From NCBI GenBank assembly GCA_944384205.1, contig CALWSL010000007.1, forward strand, positions 62,001 to 126,000: a stretch of 64,000 bases of DNA. The letters run 5' to 3'. The DNA comes from an uncultured Acetatifactor sp. Its GTDB lineage: Bacteria; Bacillota; Clostridia; Lachnospirales; Lachnospiraceae. A program made the position numbers and the translations under genes. The first letter of the stretch is position 1. Each line of letters opens with the position of its first letter. Of the stretch, positions 40,304 to 50,078 are shown one piece after another. Under the pieces are notes generated by a model. It searched no databases. It had not been told where the DNA came from and worked only from the letters and a program-made list of their open reading frames with translations.

Positions 40304-41560
40304 ATGTTGGGAATGCTGAATCAGGATTCGCTGTCAGCAATATCCCTGGCGACGCAGGTGCAGTTTGTACTCAACCTTTTCTATGCGGCGTTGACCATAG
40401 GAGCTACGGTGCTGGCAGCGCAGTATTGGGGGAAAAAGGATACGGATGCGGTGGAACGGGTGCTTGCAATTGCCTTAAAAGCATCCATGCTGGTATCAAT
40501 CCTTTTCTTTTTGGCAGCGTTTTGTGTGCCGGGACTTCTGATGCGAATTTTTACCAATGAAGCCATTCTGATAGAGAAGGGAATCCCTTATCTTCGGATT
40601 GTGAGCTGGTCCTATTTGTTTATGGGGATTTCGCAGATTTATCTCTGTATTATGAAAAACAGCGGCAGAACGGCTAAAAGTACCCTGTACGGTTCGGTTG
40701 CTTTGGGACTTAATATTGTATTGAACAGCGTGTTTATCTTTGGGTTGTTTGGTTTTCCAAAGCTGGAAATCGAAGGCGCTGCTGCGGCAACGGTGATTTC
40801 CAGGCTGGCAGAACTGGCATTGGTGATTTGGGAGAACCGGAAACGGGATGTTGTGCGCATTCGCCTTGGGCTGTTGCTTCAGGGAGGAGGCTATCTCAAA
40901 AAGGATTTTGTGAAATATACATCTCCCGTATTGGCAAACGAGCTGGTGTGGGGCTGTGGAATCACTATGGTCTCAGTGATTATGGGGCATTTGGGAAACG
41001 ATGCGGTTGCCGCCAATTCCATAGCAAATATTGTGAAAAATATCATATCCTGTGTGTGTCTGGGAATCGGAGCGGGAAGCAGTATCATCATCGGTAACGA
41101 GCTTGGAAAAGGCAATCTGGAACAGGCAAAAGAGTACGGCGGTAAGCTGTGCAGGACAGCAGTGGCAACAGGAGTGGTCTCAGGACTTTTCTTACTCTTA
41201 TGCAGTCCGTTGATACAAAGGTTTTCGGGAAATCTCACAAAACAGGCGCAGGATTATCTGCAAATGATGTTGTATATCTGTTCTTACTATCTGATAGGTA
41301 AAGCCATTAATGCTACAGTGGTCGGTGGAATCTTTTGTGCGGGAGGAGATACCAGATTTGGTTTCCTTTGCGATGCAGTGACTATGTGGGCGGTTATCAT
41401 ACCAATCGGACTGATAGCGGCATTTGTGCTGGATTTGCCTGTTTTGTTGGTGTACTTCCTGTTGAATCTGGATGAGTTTATAAAACTGCCGGCGGTTTAT
41501 TGCCATTATAAAAAGTATAAATGGGTAAAAAACCTGACTGTATCAAACGATATAGAATAA
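40304..41560 (+). CDS. MATE-family efflux transporter, short at the N terminus
   Basis: 418 residues from ATG 40304, with GGGAAG upstream. About eleven membrane helices with MATE features (TVLAAQYWGKKD, LRIVSWSYLFMGISQIYL, GIGAGSSIIIGNELGKGN and FCAGGDTRFGF). Family members usually have about 35 more residues, covering most of the first helix, before the point where this protein begins; no such sequence is found in any frame upstream. It is either truncated or uses a non-standard first helix. Drug or metabolite export with Na+ or H+ is expected if intact. Confidence 0.85.
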   Translation: MLGMLNQDSLSAISLATQVQFVLNLFYAALTIGATVLAAQYWGKKDTDAVERVLAIALKASMLVSILFFLAAFCVPGLLMRIFTNEAILIEKGIPYLRIVSWSYLFMGISQIYLCIMKNSGRTAKSTLYGSVALGLNIVLNSVFIFGLFGFPKLEIEGAAAATVISRLAELALVIWENRKRDVVRIRLGLLLQGGGYLKKDFVKYTSPVLANELVWGCGITMVSVIMGHLGNDAVAANSIANIVKNIISCVCLGIGAGSSIIIGNELGKGNLEQAKEYGGKLCRTAVATGVVSGLFLLLCSPLIQRFSGNLTKQAQDYLQMMLYICSYYLIGKAINATVVGGIFCAGGDTRFGFLCDAVTMWAVIIPIGLIAAFVLDLPVLLVYFLLNLDEFIKLPAVYCHYKKYKWVKNLTVSNDIE

Positions 41561-41612
41561 AAAAGCTGTATTCACAAAATTTATAAGAAAATAAGAAAAG
41601 AGGAACAAAATT

Positions 41613-42233
41613 ATGACAATGAGAGAACGCATTCACTCAGGTAAATTATTTACGGATTACTGCGAGGGACTTCCTGAGGAGAGGACGGAAGCAAAAAGAA
41701 GGATGAAGGCACTGAATGAAACCGGACCGGATGACCTGGAGCGGCGCAGGGAACTTCTGGCAGAAATCTTCGGACAGGAGACAAATGCGTGGATTGAACC
41801 GCCTTTCTATTTCTGCTATGGAAGAAATATCTCTATCGGAGAGGGAAGCTACCTGAACTTCAATTGTAATTTTGTGGATGACGGCAAAATCACCATCGGT
41901 AAAAAGGTGATGTTTGGACCGGCGGTAACGATTGCCACGGTGGGGCATCCCATCCATCCCGATATGAGAGAGTACATGTATACAGATTCCGTAACGATTG
42001 AGGATAACTGCTGGATTGGCGGCGGTGTCACCATCTGCCCCGGCGTCACTATCGGCAAAAACAGTGTTATTGGCGCGGGCAGCGTGGTTATCCATGATAT
42101 TCCTGAAAATTCCGTTGCCGTTGGAAATCCCTGCCGGGTCATCCGTCAAATCAATGAGCAGGATGAAAAATATTATTACAAGGACCGTGTCATTGACAAG
42201 GCAGACCTGGAAGAGGAAAGAAAACTAAGATAA
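41613..42233 (+). CDS. Maltose/galactoside O-acetyltransferase-like protein
   Basis: 206 residues with AGAGG upstream. N-terminal Mac domain (MRERIHSGKLFTDYCEGLPEER), then left-handed beta-helix hexapeptide repeats (ISIGEGSYLNFNCNFVDDG, ITIGKKVMFGP and WIGGGVTICPGVTIGKNSVIGAGSVV). The catalytic His is in the TVGHPIHPD segment. It transfers acetyl from acetyl-CoA to sugar hydroxyls, probably of free oligosaccharides; detoxification of sugar analogues is the usual suggestion. It ends one base before the convergent rarA gene. Confidence 0.9.
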   Translation: MTMRERIHSGKLFTDYCEGLPEERTEAKRRMKALNETGPDDLERRRELLAEIFGQETNAWIEPPFYFCYGRNISIGEGSYLNFNCNFVDDGKITIGKKVMFGPAVTIATVGHPIHPDMREYMYTDSVTIEDNCWIGGGVTICPGVTIGKNSVIGAGSVVIHDIPENSVAVGNPCRVIRQINEQDEKYYYKDRVIDKADLEEERKLR

Positions 42234-43556
42234 TTACTCTTCTCCCTGCTTCCATTTTAAAATGTTATCCAGTCTTTCTTTAACTTGTTGTTCGTCTCCC
42301 TCTCTGGTGGGGCGGTAATACCGCCGCCCTGCCAGGGAATCGGGAAGACATTGCATCCGCGACAGCTTTTCTTCCGTATCATGGGCGTAAATATAGCCTT
42401 TTCCGTAATCCAATTCCTTCATGAGATTGGTGGGAGCATTACATATCTGTAAAGGAACCGGTTCTGCAGGAAGCTCCCGCACATCCTTCTTGCATTCTTC
42501 ACACGCCACATACAGGGCGTTGGACTTGGGCGCCATGGACAGATATACAACCGTGTGGGTCAGATGCACGTCACATTCCGGCATTCCTAAGAAATGACAT
42601 GCCTGATAAGCCGCAACTGCCACCTGCAGCGCGTGGGAGTCTGCCATCCCCACATCCTCGCTGGCAAAGCGCACCAGACGTCTTGCGATATACAAAGGGT
42701 CCTCGCCGCCGTCCAGCATACGGCATAGCCAGTAAACCGCCGCATCGGGGTCACTGTTGCGCATGGATTTGTGCAGGGCGGATATCATGTTGTAGTGTTC
42801 ATCCCCGCTTTTGTCATATAAAAGGGAACGGCGGTCCATACATTGTGCCAGCACATCCCTGTCCACGCACAGAACCGCATCCTCATTCATCCGTCCGTTG
42901 AACACCACCATTTCCAGCGTATTCAGCGCGGTTCGTGCATCTCCGTTGGCAAAACGGGCAATCGCCGCCAGATGCTCCTCCTCTATGGAAATCCGCATAT
43001 TCCCAAGCCCCTTGGGACTGGTCAGCGCATGTTTCAGCAGCTTCAGTAAATCCTTTTCCTCCAAAGCCTTTAAAATAAACACCTTGCAGCGGGAGAGAAG
43101 CGCGGAGTTGATTTCAAAGGAAGGGTTTTCCGTAGTGGCGCCAATTAAGATAATACTGCCCTTCTCCACATAAGGAAGAAAAGCATCCTGCTGTGCCTTG
43201 TTAAAACGATGAATCTCGTCCGTAAACAATACCGTGCGGATACCCATGCGGCGGTTGTCCTCCGCCTGAGTCATAACGGCTTTCACTTCCTTGATGCCGC
43301 TGGTGACGGCGCTGAACTCCACAAATTCCGCTTTTGTCTGTCTGGCAATAATACGCGCAAGGGTGGTCTTTCCCACGCCGGGAGGTCCCCAGAAAATCAT
43401 GGAGGATACCATATCCTTCTCGATTAGCTGGCGCAGAATTCTTCCTTTGCCAATCAGGTGTTCCTGCCCTACATACTCATCCAGATTGTCCGGGCGAAGG
43501 CGGCTCGCTAAAGGCGCCATATGATCACTATGGTCAAATAAGCTTAATTGTTCCAT
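42234..43556 (-). CDS. rarA: Replication-associated recombination protein RarA (MgsA)
   Basis: 440 residues starting at MEQLSLFDHSDHMAPLASRLRP (43556), with GGAGG upstream; normal family length. AAA+ clamp-loader-like ATPase: RPDNLDEYVGQ, Walker A WGPPGVGKTT, Walker B LFTDEIHRFN, GATTENPSFEINSALLSRC sensor region and arginine finger, followed by the RarA-type tetramerisation domain (DAAVYWLCRMLDGGEDP). It acts at stalled replication forks. It shares its strand with the AraC-family gene upstream (37-base gap) and may be read with it. Confidence 0.95.
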   Translation of the reverse strand: MEQLSLFDHSDHMAPLASRLRPDNLDEYVGQEHLIGKGRILRQLIEKDMVSSMIFWGPPGVGKTTLARIIARQTKAEFVEFSAVTSGIKEVKAVMTQAEDNRRMGIRTVLFTDEIHRFNKAQQDAFLPYVEKGSIILIGATTENPSFEINSALLSRCKVFILKALEEKDLLKLLKHALTSPKGLGNMRISIEEEHLAAIARFANGDARTALNTLEMVVFNGRMNEDAVLCVDRDVLAQCMDRRSLLYDKSGDEHYNMISALHKSMRNSDPDAAVYWLCRMLDGGEDPLYIARRLVRFASEDVGMADSHALQVAVAAYQACHFLGMPECDVHLTHTVVYLSMAPKSNALYVACEECKKDVRELPAEPVPLQICNAPTNLMKELDYGKGYIYAHDTEEKLSRMQCLPDSLAGRRYYRPTREGDEQQVKERLDNILKWKQGEE

Positions 43557-43593
43557 AAATCCTCCGTAAAGTTCCTTAGAACATTTGTTCTTT

Positions 43594-44562
43594 TTATTGT
43601 AATCCTTTTTCCAGAAACATGCAATTCTTTTTTGCAAAAGAATGTAAAATCTCCAGACTTTCTTCCCTGGTATAATAATATTGAAGTGCCTGTGCGTTTT
43701 TCGCAGGCTTTCCGAAAGACCGACGGACATTCCGCTTATATTCCTGAAAAGGATATCCGAATTTGCGCAGAAACGCCTTGTTTAGATATTTGGGGTCGGA
43801 AAAACCGCTCAGCTCGGAAAGCGCCGCAAGGGAATAATCGCCATTTTCCGCAAGCTGCAATGCCTGTTCCAACCGTTTGTCATTCAAGTATTCCTGAAAG
43901 GTAATACCGAAATTATCCGCAAAAAAATGGGACAAATGGGTGGCGGAAATCTGCTCCTGTTCCGCAATATCCTGCAAGCGGATGGGATAGAGATAATTTT
44001 CGTCAATGTAGGCAGAAATACGGTTTACCCGGTCATTTCTCTTTTTGCGCTCCTGATAGGCGTTTTCATTGAGGAATTCATAGCTGGCATTTTCATAAAG
44101 CAGCATCAGCATTTCCGTAAACAGATGCAGGCAGCGCAGTACAAAAAAGTCCTCCCCCTTCACATAATCGAAAGCCAGCTCCGTCACCGTCTGCAAAAAG
44201 CGGGCATAATCCGTCGGCGCAAAATAGTCTTTGATGCGTGGCGAATGAAAATAAGTGTTCCGTAAAAAAGGAAAGTAGTCATTCAGGGTATGGCGGGAAA
44301 ACTGCAAAATAATAATCTTCAAACCTTTTCCACGGGAATCAATTTCGTGCATTTCATGAGGATGAATCAGGATGGCGTCGCCGGGTTTCACCGCAAAGCT
44401 GTCATTTTTCATCTGAATATTTCCGCTGCCCTCCGCGATTAGCAGCAGCTCGAAGTCGCTGTGCATATGGAAATTGCGGTAGGTAATATTAATGACAAAA
44501 GCGCCTAGATGCCTGATTTTGGAGTGCTGTATCATTTCGTATTCTTCATGTTCTTTTTTCAT
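43594..44562 (-). CDS. AraC-family regulator, probable controller of the xylose operon
   Basis: 322 residues starting at MKKEHEEYEMIQHSKIRH (44562), with GGAG seven bases upstream; the longer open frame beyond has no site. Cupin-type sensor domain (YRNFHMHSDFELLLIAEGSG, then HPHEMHEI) and AraC helix-turn-helices (IRLQDIAEQEQISATHLSHFF, LAALSELSGFSDPKYLNKAF). It is divergent from xylB with a palindrome between them, so activation of the xylose genes in response to sugar is the natural reading. Confidence 0.9.
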   Translation of the reverse strand: MKKEHEEYEMIQHSKIRHLGAFVINITYRNFHMHSDFELLLIAEGSGNIQMKNDSFAVKPGDAILIHPHEMHEIDSRGKGLKIIILQFSRHTLNDYFPFLRNTYFHSPRIKDYFAPTDYARFLQTVTELAFDYVKGEDFFVLRCLHLFTEMLMLLYENASYEFLNENAYQERKKRNDRVNRISAYIDENYLYPIRLQDIAEQEQISATHLSHFFADNFGITFQEYLNDKRLEQALQLAENGDYSLAALSELSGFSDPKYLNKAFLRKFGYPFQEYKRNVRRSFGKPAKNAQALQYYYTREESLEILHSFAKKNCMFLEKGLQ

Positions 44563-44657
44563 GGCAATTCTCCATTCGGAATGTATGCTGTAAATCGGTA
44601 ACAGTTCACAAAATTCTATGTAAGAATCATAATAGGAGTATATTCCCATTTTTCTAA

Positions 44658-44723
44658 AATCGCAAGATTGTCGTGAAATAAAGTTGCGATTGTCATTGAG
44701 TAATTTATCCTCATCGATATAAT
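44658..44723 (+). promoter_or_regulatory. Operator-like inverted repeat and promoter of the xylose operon
   Basis: AATCGCAA (44658-44665) and TTGCGATT (44684-44691) form a perfect 8-bp inverted repeat with an 18-base gap. Just downstream are TTGAGT (44696-44701), a 16-base spacer and TATAAT (44718-44723), pointing at xylB. The arrangement suits an AraC-type activator bound upstream of the -35 box. Confidence 0.65.
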
Positions 44724-44758
44724 AAAATATAGAGGATACAGGAAAGAGGTGGTGCAGC

Positions 44759-46270
44759 ATGAAATACATAGGGATTGACTTAGGAACCTCCGCAGTAAAG
44801 CTTCTGCTGATGGATGAGAAAGGAAATGTATTGAAAATCGTGGCGCGGGAGTATCCGATTTCTTTTCCAAAGCCCGGTTGGTCAGAGCAAAATCCACAGG
44901 ACTGGTTCCGGGAGGTCATGGCTGGAATCAAAGAACTGATTGCGGACTGTGACAAAACCGAAATAGCAGGAATCGGCGTTGCGGGACAAATGCACGGATT
45001 GGTAGTACTGGATGAGCATGACGAGGTAATCCGCCCTGCAATTCTGTGGAATGACGGAAGAACCTCTGAGGAGGTGGATTATTTAAATCAGGTAATCGGC
45101 GAAAAGAAGCTGTTGGAAGCGACCTCCAACATTGCATTTGCCGGATTTACGGCGCCCAAGCTTTTGTGGATGCGCAAACATGAGCCGGAGCTTTTTGCCC
45201 GCATTCGCAGAATCATGCTGCCAAAGGATTATGTAAACTTCCGTCTGACAGGAGTGTTTGCGACGGAGTATTCCGATGCTTCGGGAACCTTGCTTTTGGA
45301 TGTAAAAAAGAAATGCTGGTCGGAACCTATGCTTGAAATCTGTGGAATATCCGTATCCCAACTGCCCCGGATTTTTGAAAGCTATGAGCCAATCGGAACA
45401 TTGAAGCCCCAAATAGCCAAAGAATTAGGGTTTGGCAGTGGGGTAACGGTGGCGGCGGGCGCGGCGGATAACGCAGCGGCGGCTGTGGGAACGGGAACCG
45501 TGGGAGACGGAAGCTGTAATATCTCTCTGGGAACTTCAGGAACCTTGTTTATTCCCTGTAGGGATTACGACGCCAGATGGGGAAATGCACTCCATACCTT
45601 TCTTCACGCGGACGGCAATTATCATCTGCTGGGCTGCATTTTGTCGGCGGCTTCCTGTAACAAGTGGTTTATGGAACAGATTTTACAGGATAAAGATTAC
45701 AGCGGCATTCAAAAAAAGATTTCTCAGGAGAAGCTGGGAAGAAATCCCGTATTTTTCCTGCCCTATCTGATGGGGGAAAGAAGCCCCATTAACGATACCA
45801 ACGCCAGAGGAACCTTCCTCGGAATGAGCATGGATACCACAAGGGAAGACATGCTGTTGGCGGTTTTGGAGGGCGTGGGTTTTGCCTTGCGGGACTGCAT
45901 CGAAATCGCAAGGAGCCAGGGAATCGCCATCACAAAGAGTACCATTTGCGGCGGAGGAGCCAAAAGTAAGCTGTGGCTGCAAATTATCGCCAATATTTTG
46001 CAGATGGAGCTTTCCATCGTAAAGACAGAGGAAGGTCCCGGCTACGGCGGAGCGATGCTTGCGGCGGTGGCGTGCGGAGAATATGCAACAGTTGAGGAAT
46101 GTGTGAAAAATACCATTCAGACAGTGGAAAAGGTGAAGCCGGATGCAGAAATCGCTGCCAGATATGATGTGCAGTATGAGAAATTTAAAGAACTGTATCC
46201 GGCATTAAAGCCTGTTTTCCGGAAGCTGAATGTCTGGAAGCAAAAAATAGACAGGAGGAATGAAGAATGA
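44759..46270 (+). CDS. xylB: Xylulokinase
   Basis: 503 residues with AGAGGTG upstream. FGGY carbohydrate kinase: YIGIDLGTSAVKLLLMDEKG (ATP-phosphate loop), AGQMHGLVVLDEHDEVIRPA, the AILWNDGRT segment with the catalytic-region Asp, and ICGGGAKSKLWLQIIA near the C terminus. It phosphorylates D-xylulose to xylulose 5-phosphate for the pentose phosphate pathway. Its last four bases (ATGA) overlap the start of the alpha-xylosidase gene. Confidence 0.95.
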   Translation: MKYIGIDLGTSAVKLLLMDEKGNVLKIVAREYPISFPKPGWSEQNPQDWFREVMAGIKELIADCDKTEIAGIGVAGQMHGLVVLDEHDEVIRPAILWNDGRTSEEVDYLNQVIGEKKLLEATSNIAFAGFTAPKLLWMRKHEPELFARIRRIMLPKDYVNFRLTGVFATEYSDASGTLLLDVKKKCWSEPMLEICGISVSQLPRIFESYEPIGTLKPQIAKELGFGSGVTVAAGAADNAAAAVGTGTVGDGSCNISLGTSGTLFIPCRDYDARWGNALHTFLHADGNYHLLGCILSAASCNKWFMEQILQDKDYSGIQKKISQEKLGRNPVFFLPYLMGERSPINDTNARGTFLGMSMDTTREDMLLAVLEGVGFALRDCIEIARSQGIAITKSTICGGGAKSKLWLQIIANILQMELSIVKTEEGPGYGGAMLAAVACGEYATVEECVKNTIQTVEKVKPDAEIAARYDVQYEKFKELYPALKPVFRKLNVWKQKIDRRNEE

Positions 46271-48615
46271 AATTCAGTAATGGATGCTGGCTGCAAAAAG
46301 AAGGCTGTGCCCGTTTTTCACCGGCGGAGGTGTATTTTACAAAGATAGAAAAAAATCGTGTGGAGCTTTGCGCACCAACCCATAAAATCGCGCACCGCGG
46401 AGACACTTTGGGCGGGGTAAATCTGACCATTGAAATCACTGCTCCCATGCCGGAGGTAATCCGTGTCAGAGCCTGCCACTACAAAGGGACAAAGCGGAAT
46501 GCTCCTGCGTTTGAGTTAAATCTGCCACAGCAGAGCACTATGGATGTGACAGACTCCGACGAGGAAATTCGGATAAGAAGCGGTCACACGGAGCTTGTAA
46601 TTACCAAGAAAAACTGGAAAATGACCTATTACAGCAACGGCAAAAAGCGTTGCAGCAGTGACAGTCGCGACCTTGCTTACATGAAAACCAATTGGAAGGG
46701 CGATGCCTATGTGAAAAGTGCAGACACGGATGCTTACATGCGGCAGCAGCTTTCCATCGGAGTAGGCGAACTGATTTACGGAATGGGCGAGCGTTTTACA
46801 GCGTTTATCAAGAACGGACAGACAGTGGATATCTGGAATGAGGACGGCGGCACCTCCACGGATTTATCCTACAAAAATATTCCCTTTTATCTCTCGAATA
46901 AGGGTTACGGTATTTTTGTCAATCACCCTGAAAAGGTATCCTTCGAGGTGGCTACTGAGGCTGTGAACAGAGTGGAGTTTTCAGTGCCGGGAGAGATTTT
47001 GGACTATTTTTATATTGATGGACCCAGCATGAAGGACGTGCTCAGACGCTATACGGATTTGACCGGAAAACCTGCGCTTCCGCCCGCATGGACCTTCGGA
47101 TTATGGCTCTCCACCTCCTTTACCACCAATTACGACGAGGCGACGGTCATGAGCTTTATCGACGGCATGCTGGAGAGAGGAATCCCGTTAAAGGTCTTTC
47201 ATTTCGACTGCTTCTGGATGAAGGATTTCCATTGGTCGGATTTTGTCTGGGATGAAAGAGTGTTTGCAGACCCCAAAGGAATGCTTCAGCGAATCAAGGC
47301 AAAGGGAATTAAAATCTGTGTCTGGATAAATTCCTACATCGGTCAGGAATCAGCATTGTTTGACGAGGGCATGGAAAAAGGCTACTTCCTGAAACGTCCC
47401 GACGGTTCCGTGTGGCAGTGGGATATGTGGCAGCCGGGAATGGCTCTGGTAGACTTTACGAATCCCGACGCCTGCAAATGGTACACGGATAAGCTGGAAG
47501 TCCTTTTGGACATGGGTGTGGACTGTTTTAAGACGGATTTTGGCGAGCGGATTCCCACGGACTGCGTCTATTACAACGGCATGGATCCGGTAAAAATGCA
47601 CAATTATTACACCTATTTGTACAATAAGACGGTTTTTGAACTCTTGGAGCGCAGGCGCGGCAAAAATGAGGCGGTGCTCTTTGCCCGTTCCGCTACCGTG
47701 GGCGGTCAGAAGTTCCCTGTTCACTGGGGCGGCGACTGCTGGTCGGATTACGAGTCCATGGAACAAAGTCTGCGGGGCGGTTTGTCCCTGCAACTGTCGG
47801 GATTCGGCTTTTGGAGCCATGATATCGGCGGCTTTGAAAGTACCTCCACGCCGGATGTGTATAAGCGTTGGTGTGCCTTTGGTCTGCTGTCCTCCCATAG
47901 CCGACTGCATGGAAGTACATCCTACCGCGTTCCCTGGGCGTATGATGAGGAAGCGGTGGAGGTGATCCGGTTCTTCACCCGCCTGAAAGCGCGGCTCATG
48001 CCTTATCTGTGGAAAACGGCGAGAACCGCTCATGTGGAGGGAATCCCTTCCATGCGCGCCATGATTCTGGAATTTGAACAGGACAGAATGTGTCAATATC
48101 TGGACAAACAGTATATGTTGGGCGATTCCCTGTTGGTTGCGCCGATTTTCAACGAAGAGGGAACGGGTGAGTATTATCTGCCGCAGGTGTCTGAGGATAA
48201 TGTATGGACGGATTTCTTTACCGGGCAGCAGAAAAAAGGCGGCAACTGGTATTGTGAGCATTATGATTATTGCGCGATTCCATTGTATGTGCGTCCGAAT
48301 ACGATTTTGCCCATTGGCGCGGTAGAGGATACGCCGGAATATGATTATGCAAAGGACGTAACACTGCGAATCTATGACTTAACCGATGAGGCGGCGGTGG
48401 TAATTTATGATATGGAAGGAAATATCTCGCTGAACGCCACGGCTCAACGGGAAGGCAACACGATACTTCTGACAGTGGATACCCGGAGCGAATATCAGGT
48501 TGAGCTTGTGAATTTACAGGTACAGGCTGTGGAAGGCGCAGAAATCGTGGTACAGAACCAAAATACAGTATTGTCTCATTGTGTGAAAAAGGGCTGCATC
48601 TGCATTACACTGTAA
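46267..48615 (+). CDS. Alpha-xylosidase, glycoside hydrolase family 31 (YicI-like)
   Basis: 782 residues, cytoplasmic (no signal peptide). GH31 landmarks: [27 protein letters not shown], nucleophile D424 in KTDFGERI and acid/base D490 in [10 protein letters not shown], with spacing like E. coli YicI (D416/D482). It releases alpha-linked xylose from the non-reducing end of xyloglucan-type oligosaccharides. Its position between xylB and xylA shows where the xylose goes: isomerised and then phosphorylated. No transporter is encoded within the cluster, so substrate import relies on genes elsewhere. Confidence 0.93.
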   Translation: MKFSNGCWLQKEGCARFSPAEVYFTKIEKNRVELCAPTHKIAHRGDTLGGVNLTIEITAPMPEVIRVRACHYKGTKRNAPAFELNLPQQSTMDVTDSDEEIRIRSGHTELVITKKNWKMTYYSNGKKRCSSDSRDLAYMKTNWKGDAYVKSADTDAYMRQQLSIGVGELIYGMGERFTAFIKNGQTVDIWNEDGGTSTDLSYKNIPFYLSNKGYGIFVNHPEKVSFEVATEAVNRVEFSVPGEILDYFYIDGPSMKDVLRRYTDLTGKPALPPAWTFGLWLSTSFTTNYDEATVMSFIDGMLERGIPLKVFHFDCFWMKDFHWSDFVWDERVFADPKGMLQRIKAKGIKICVWINSYIGQESALFDEGMEKGYFLKRPDGSVWQWDMWQPGMALVDFTNPDACKWYTDKLEVLLDMGVDCFKTDFGERIPTDCVYYNGMDPVKMHNYYTYLYNKTVFELLERRRGKNEAVLFARSATVGGQKFPVHWGGDCWSDYESMEQSLRGGLSLQLSGFGFWSHDIGGFESTSTPDVYKRWCAFGLLSSHSRLHGSTSYRVPWAYDEEAVEVIRFFTRLKARLMPYLWKTARTAHVEGIPSMRAMILEFEQDRMCQYLDKQYMLGDSLLVAPIFNEEGTGEYYLPQVSEDNVWTDFFTGQQKKGGNWYCEHYDYCAIPLYVRPNTILPIGAVEDTPEYDYAKDVTLRIYDLTDEAAVVIYDMEGNISLNATAQREGNTILLTVDTRSEYQVELVNLQVQAVEGAEIVVQNQNTVLSHCVKKGCICITL

Positions 48616-48673
48616 AGAAAAGCCTGATTTCGGAACAATAACCAAATACATTGTAGTAGAAAGGAAGAAAACG

Positions 48674-49993
48674 ATGAGCGAAATTTTTGAAAATATCCCA
48701 AAAATCCCCTACGAGGGAAGTGCAAGCAAAAACCCCCTGGCATTTAAATATTATGATGCGGACCGAATCGTTATGGGAAAACCCATGAAGGAGCATCTCC
48801 CCTTTGCAATGGCATGGTGGCACAATCTCGGCGCCAACGGCGTGGATATGTTCGGGCGCGGAACCGCTGACAAGAGCTTTGGGGCGGCAGAGGGAACCAT
48901 GGAGCACGCAAAGGCTAAGGTGGACGCAGGCTTTGAATTTATGCAGAAGCTGGGACTGAACTATTTCTGCTTTCATGATGTTGACCTGGTTCCTGAGGCA
49001 GAGGATATCAAGGAGACCAACCGCAGGCTGGATGAAATTGCAGATTATATTCTGGAAAAAATGGAAGTCACCGGAATCAAATGTCTCTGGGGAACGGCAA
49101 ATATGTTTTCCAATCCCAGATTCATGAACGGTGCGGGCAGTACCAACAGTGCGGATGTTTACTGCTTTGCGGCGGCTCAGATTAAGAAAGCGCTGGATAT
49201 CACCGTAAAGCTGGGCGGCAGAGGCTATGTGTTCTGGGGCGGCAGAGAAGGCTATGAGACCTTGCTGAATACGGATGTAAAATTTGAGCAGGAAAATATT
49301 GCAAGGCTGATGAAAATGGCGGTAGCTTACGGAAGAAGCATCGGCTTTACAGGAGATTTTTACATTGAGCCGAAGCCCAAGGAGCCGATGAAGCATCAGT
49401 ACGATTTCGACGCGGCTACAGCGATTGGATTCCTGCGACAGTACGGTCTGGACAAGGATTTCAAATTAAATATAGAAGCAAACCATGCCACACTGGCAGG
49501 ACATACCTTCCAACACGATTTGCGCATTTCCGCCATTAACGGAATGCTGGGCAGTATTGATGCCAATCAGGGGGATTATCTGCTGGGCTGGGATACGGAT
49601 GAATTTCCTTTCGATGTGTATGAGACCACCATGTGCATGTATGAGGTCTTACAGGCAGGCGGTATCGCAGGCGGATTTAACTTTGATGCCAAGACCAGAA
49701 GACCGAGCTACACCTATGAAGATATGTTTGAGGCTTATATTTTAGGAATGGACAGCTTTGCGCTGGGTCTTTTAAATGCAGCGGAAATCATTGAGGACGG
49801 CAGAATCGGAGAGTTTGTTCACGACAGATATGAAAGCTTCCGAAGCGGTATCGGCGCCCGCATCGTGAATGGCGAAACTACTTTGGAGGAGCTTGCCGCC
49901 TATGCAGAGAAAATGGGGAAACCGGAGCTTCCCGGTTCCGGCAGACAGGAATACCTGGAAGGTATTGTAAACAGTATTTTGTTTAAAAAATAG
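48674..49993 (+). CDS. xylA: Xylose isomerase
   Basis: 439 residues, typical class II length, with AAAGGAAG upstream. Hallmarks: [31 protein letters not shown] holding the catalytic His/Asp, [31 protein letters not shown] (metal ligands) and [12 protein letters not shown]. It converts D-xylose to D-xylulose, feeding the adjacent kinase. Third gene of the operon, 58 bases after the alpha-xylosidase. Confidence 0.96.
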   Translation: MSEIFENIPKIPYEGSASKNPLAFKYYDADRIVMGKPMKEHLPFAMAWWHNLGANGVDMFGRGTADKSFGAAEGTMEHAKAKVDAGFEFMQKLGLNYFCFHDVDLVPEAEDIKETNRRLDEIADYILEKMEVTGIKCLWGTANMFSNPRFMNGAGSTNSADVYCFAAAQIKKALDITVKLGGRGYVFWGGREGYETLLNTDVKFEQENIARLMKMAVAYGRSIGFTGDFYIEPKPKEPMKHQYDFDAATAIGFLRQYGLDKDFKLNIEANHATLAGHTFQHDLRISAINGMLGSIDANQGDYLLGWDTDEFPFDVYETTMCMYEVLQAGGIAGGFNFDAKTRRPSYTYEDMFEAYILGMDSFALGLLNAAEIIEDGRIGEFVHDRYESFRSGIGARIVNGETTLEELAAYAEKMGKPELPGSGRQEYLEGIVNSILFKK

Positions 49994-50078
49994 AAAAATA
50001 AGGGATACGCCGCGGCTTGTTGCACATAACCAACTAATAGATTATAATAAGTAGAAAATACAAAAGAGGAGGGTTATT

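Noticed and set aside
47350-48261. 303-codon minus-strand frame
   Set aside because: Antisense to the GH31 alpha-xylosidase gene, in a region containing its catalytic residues.
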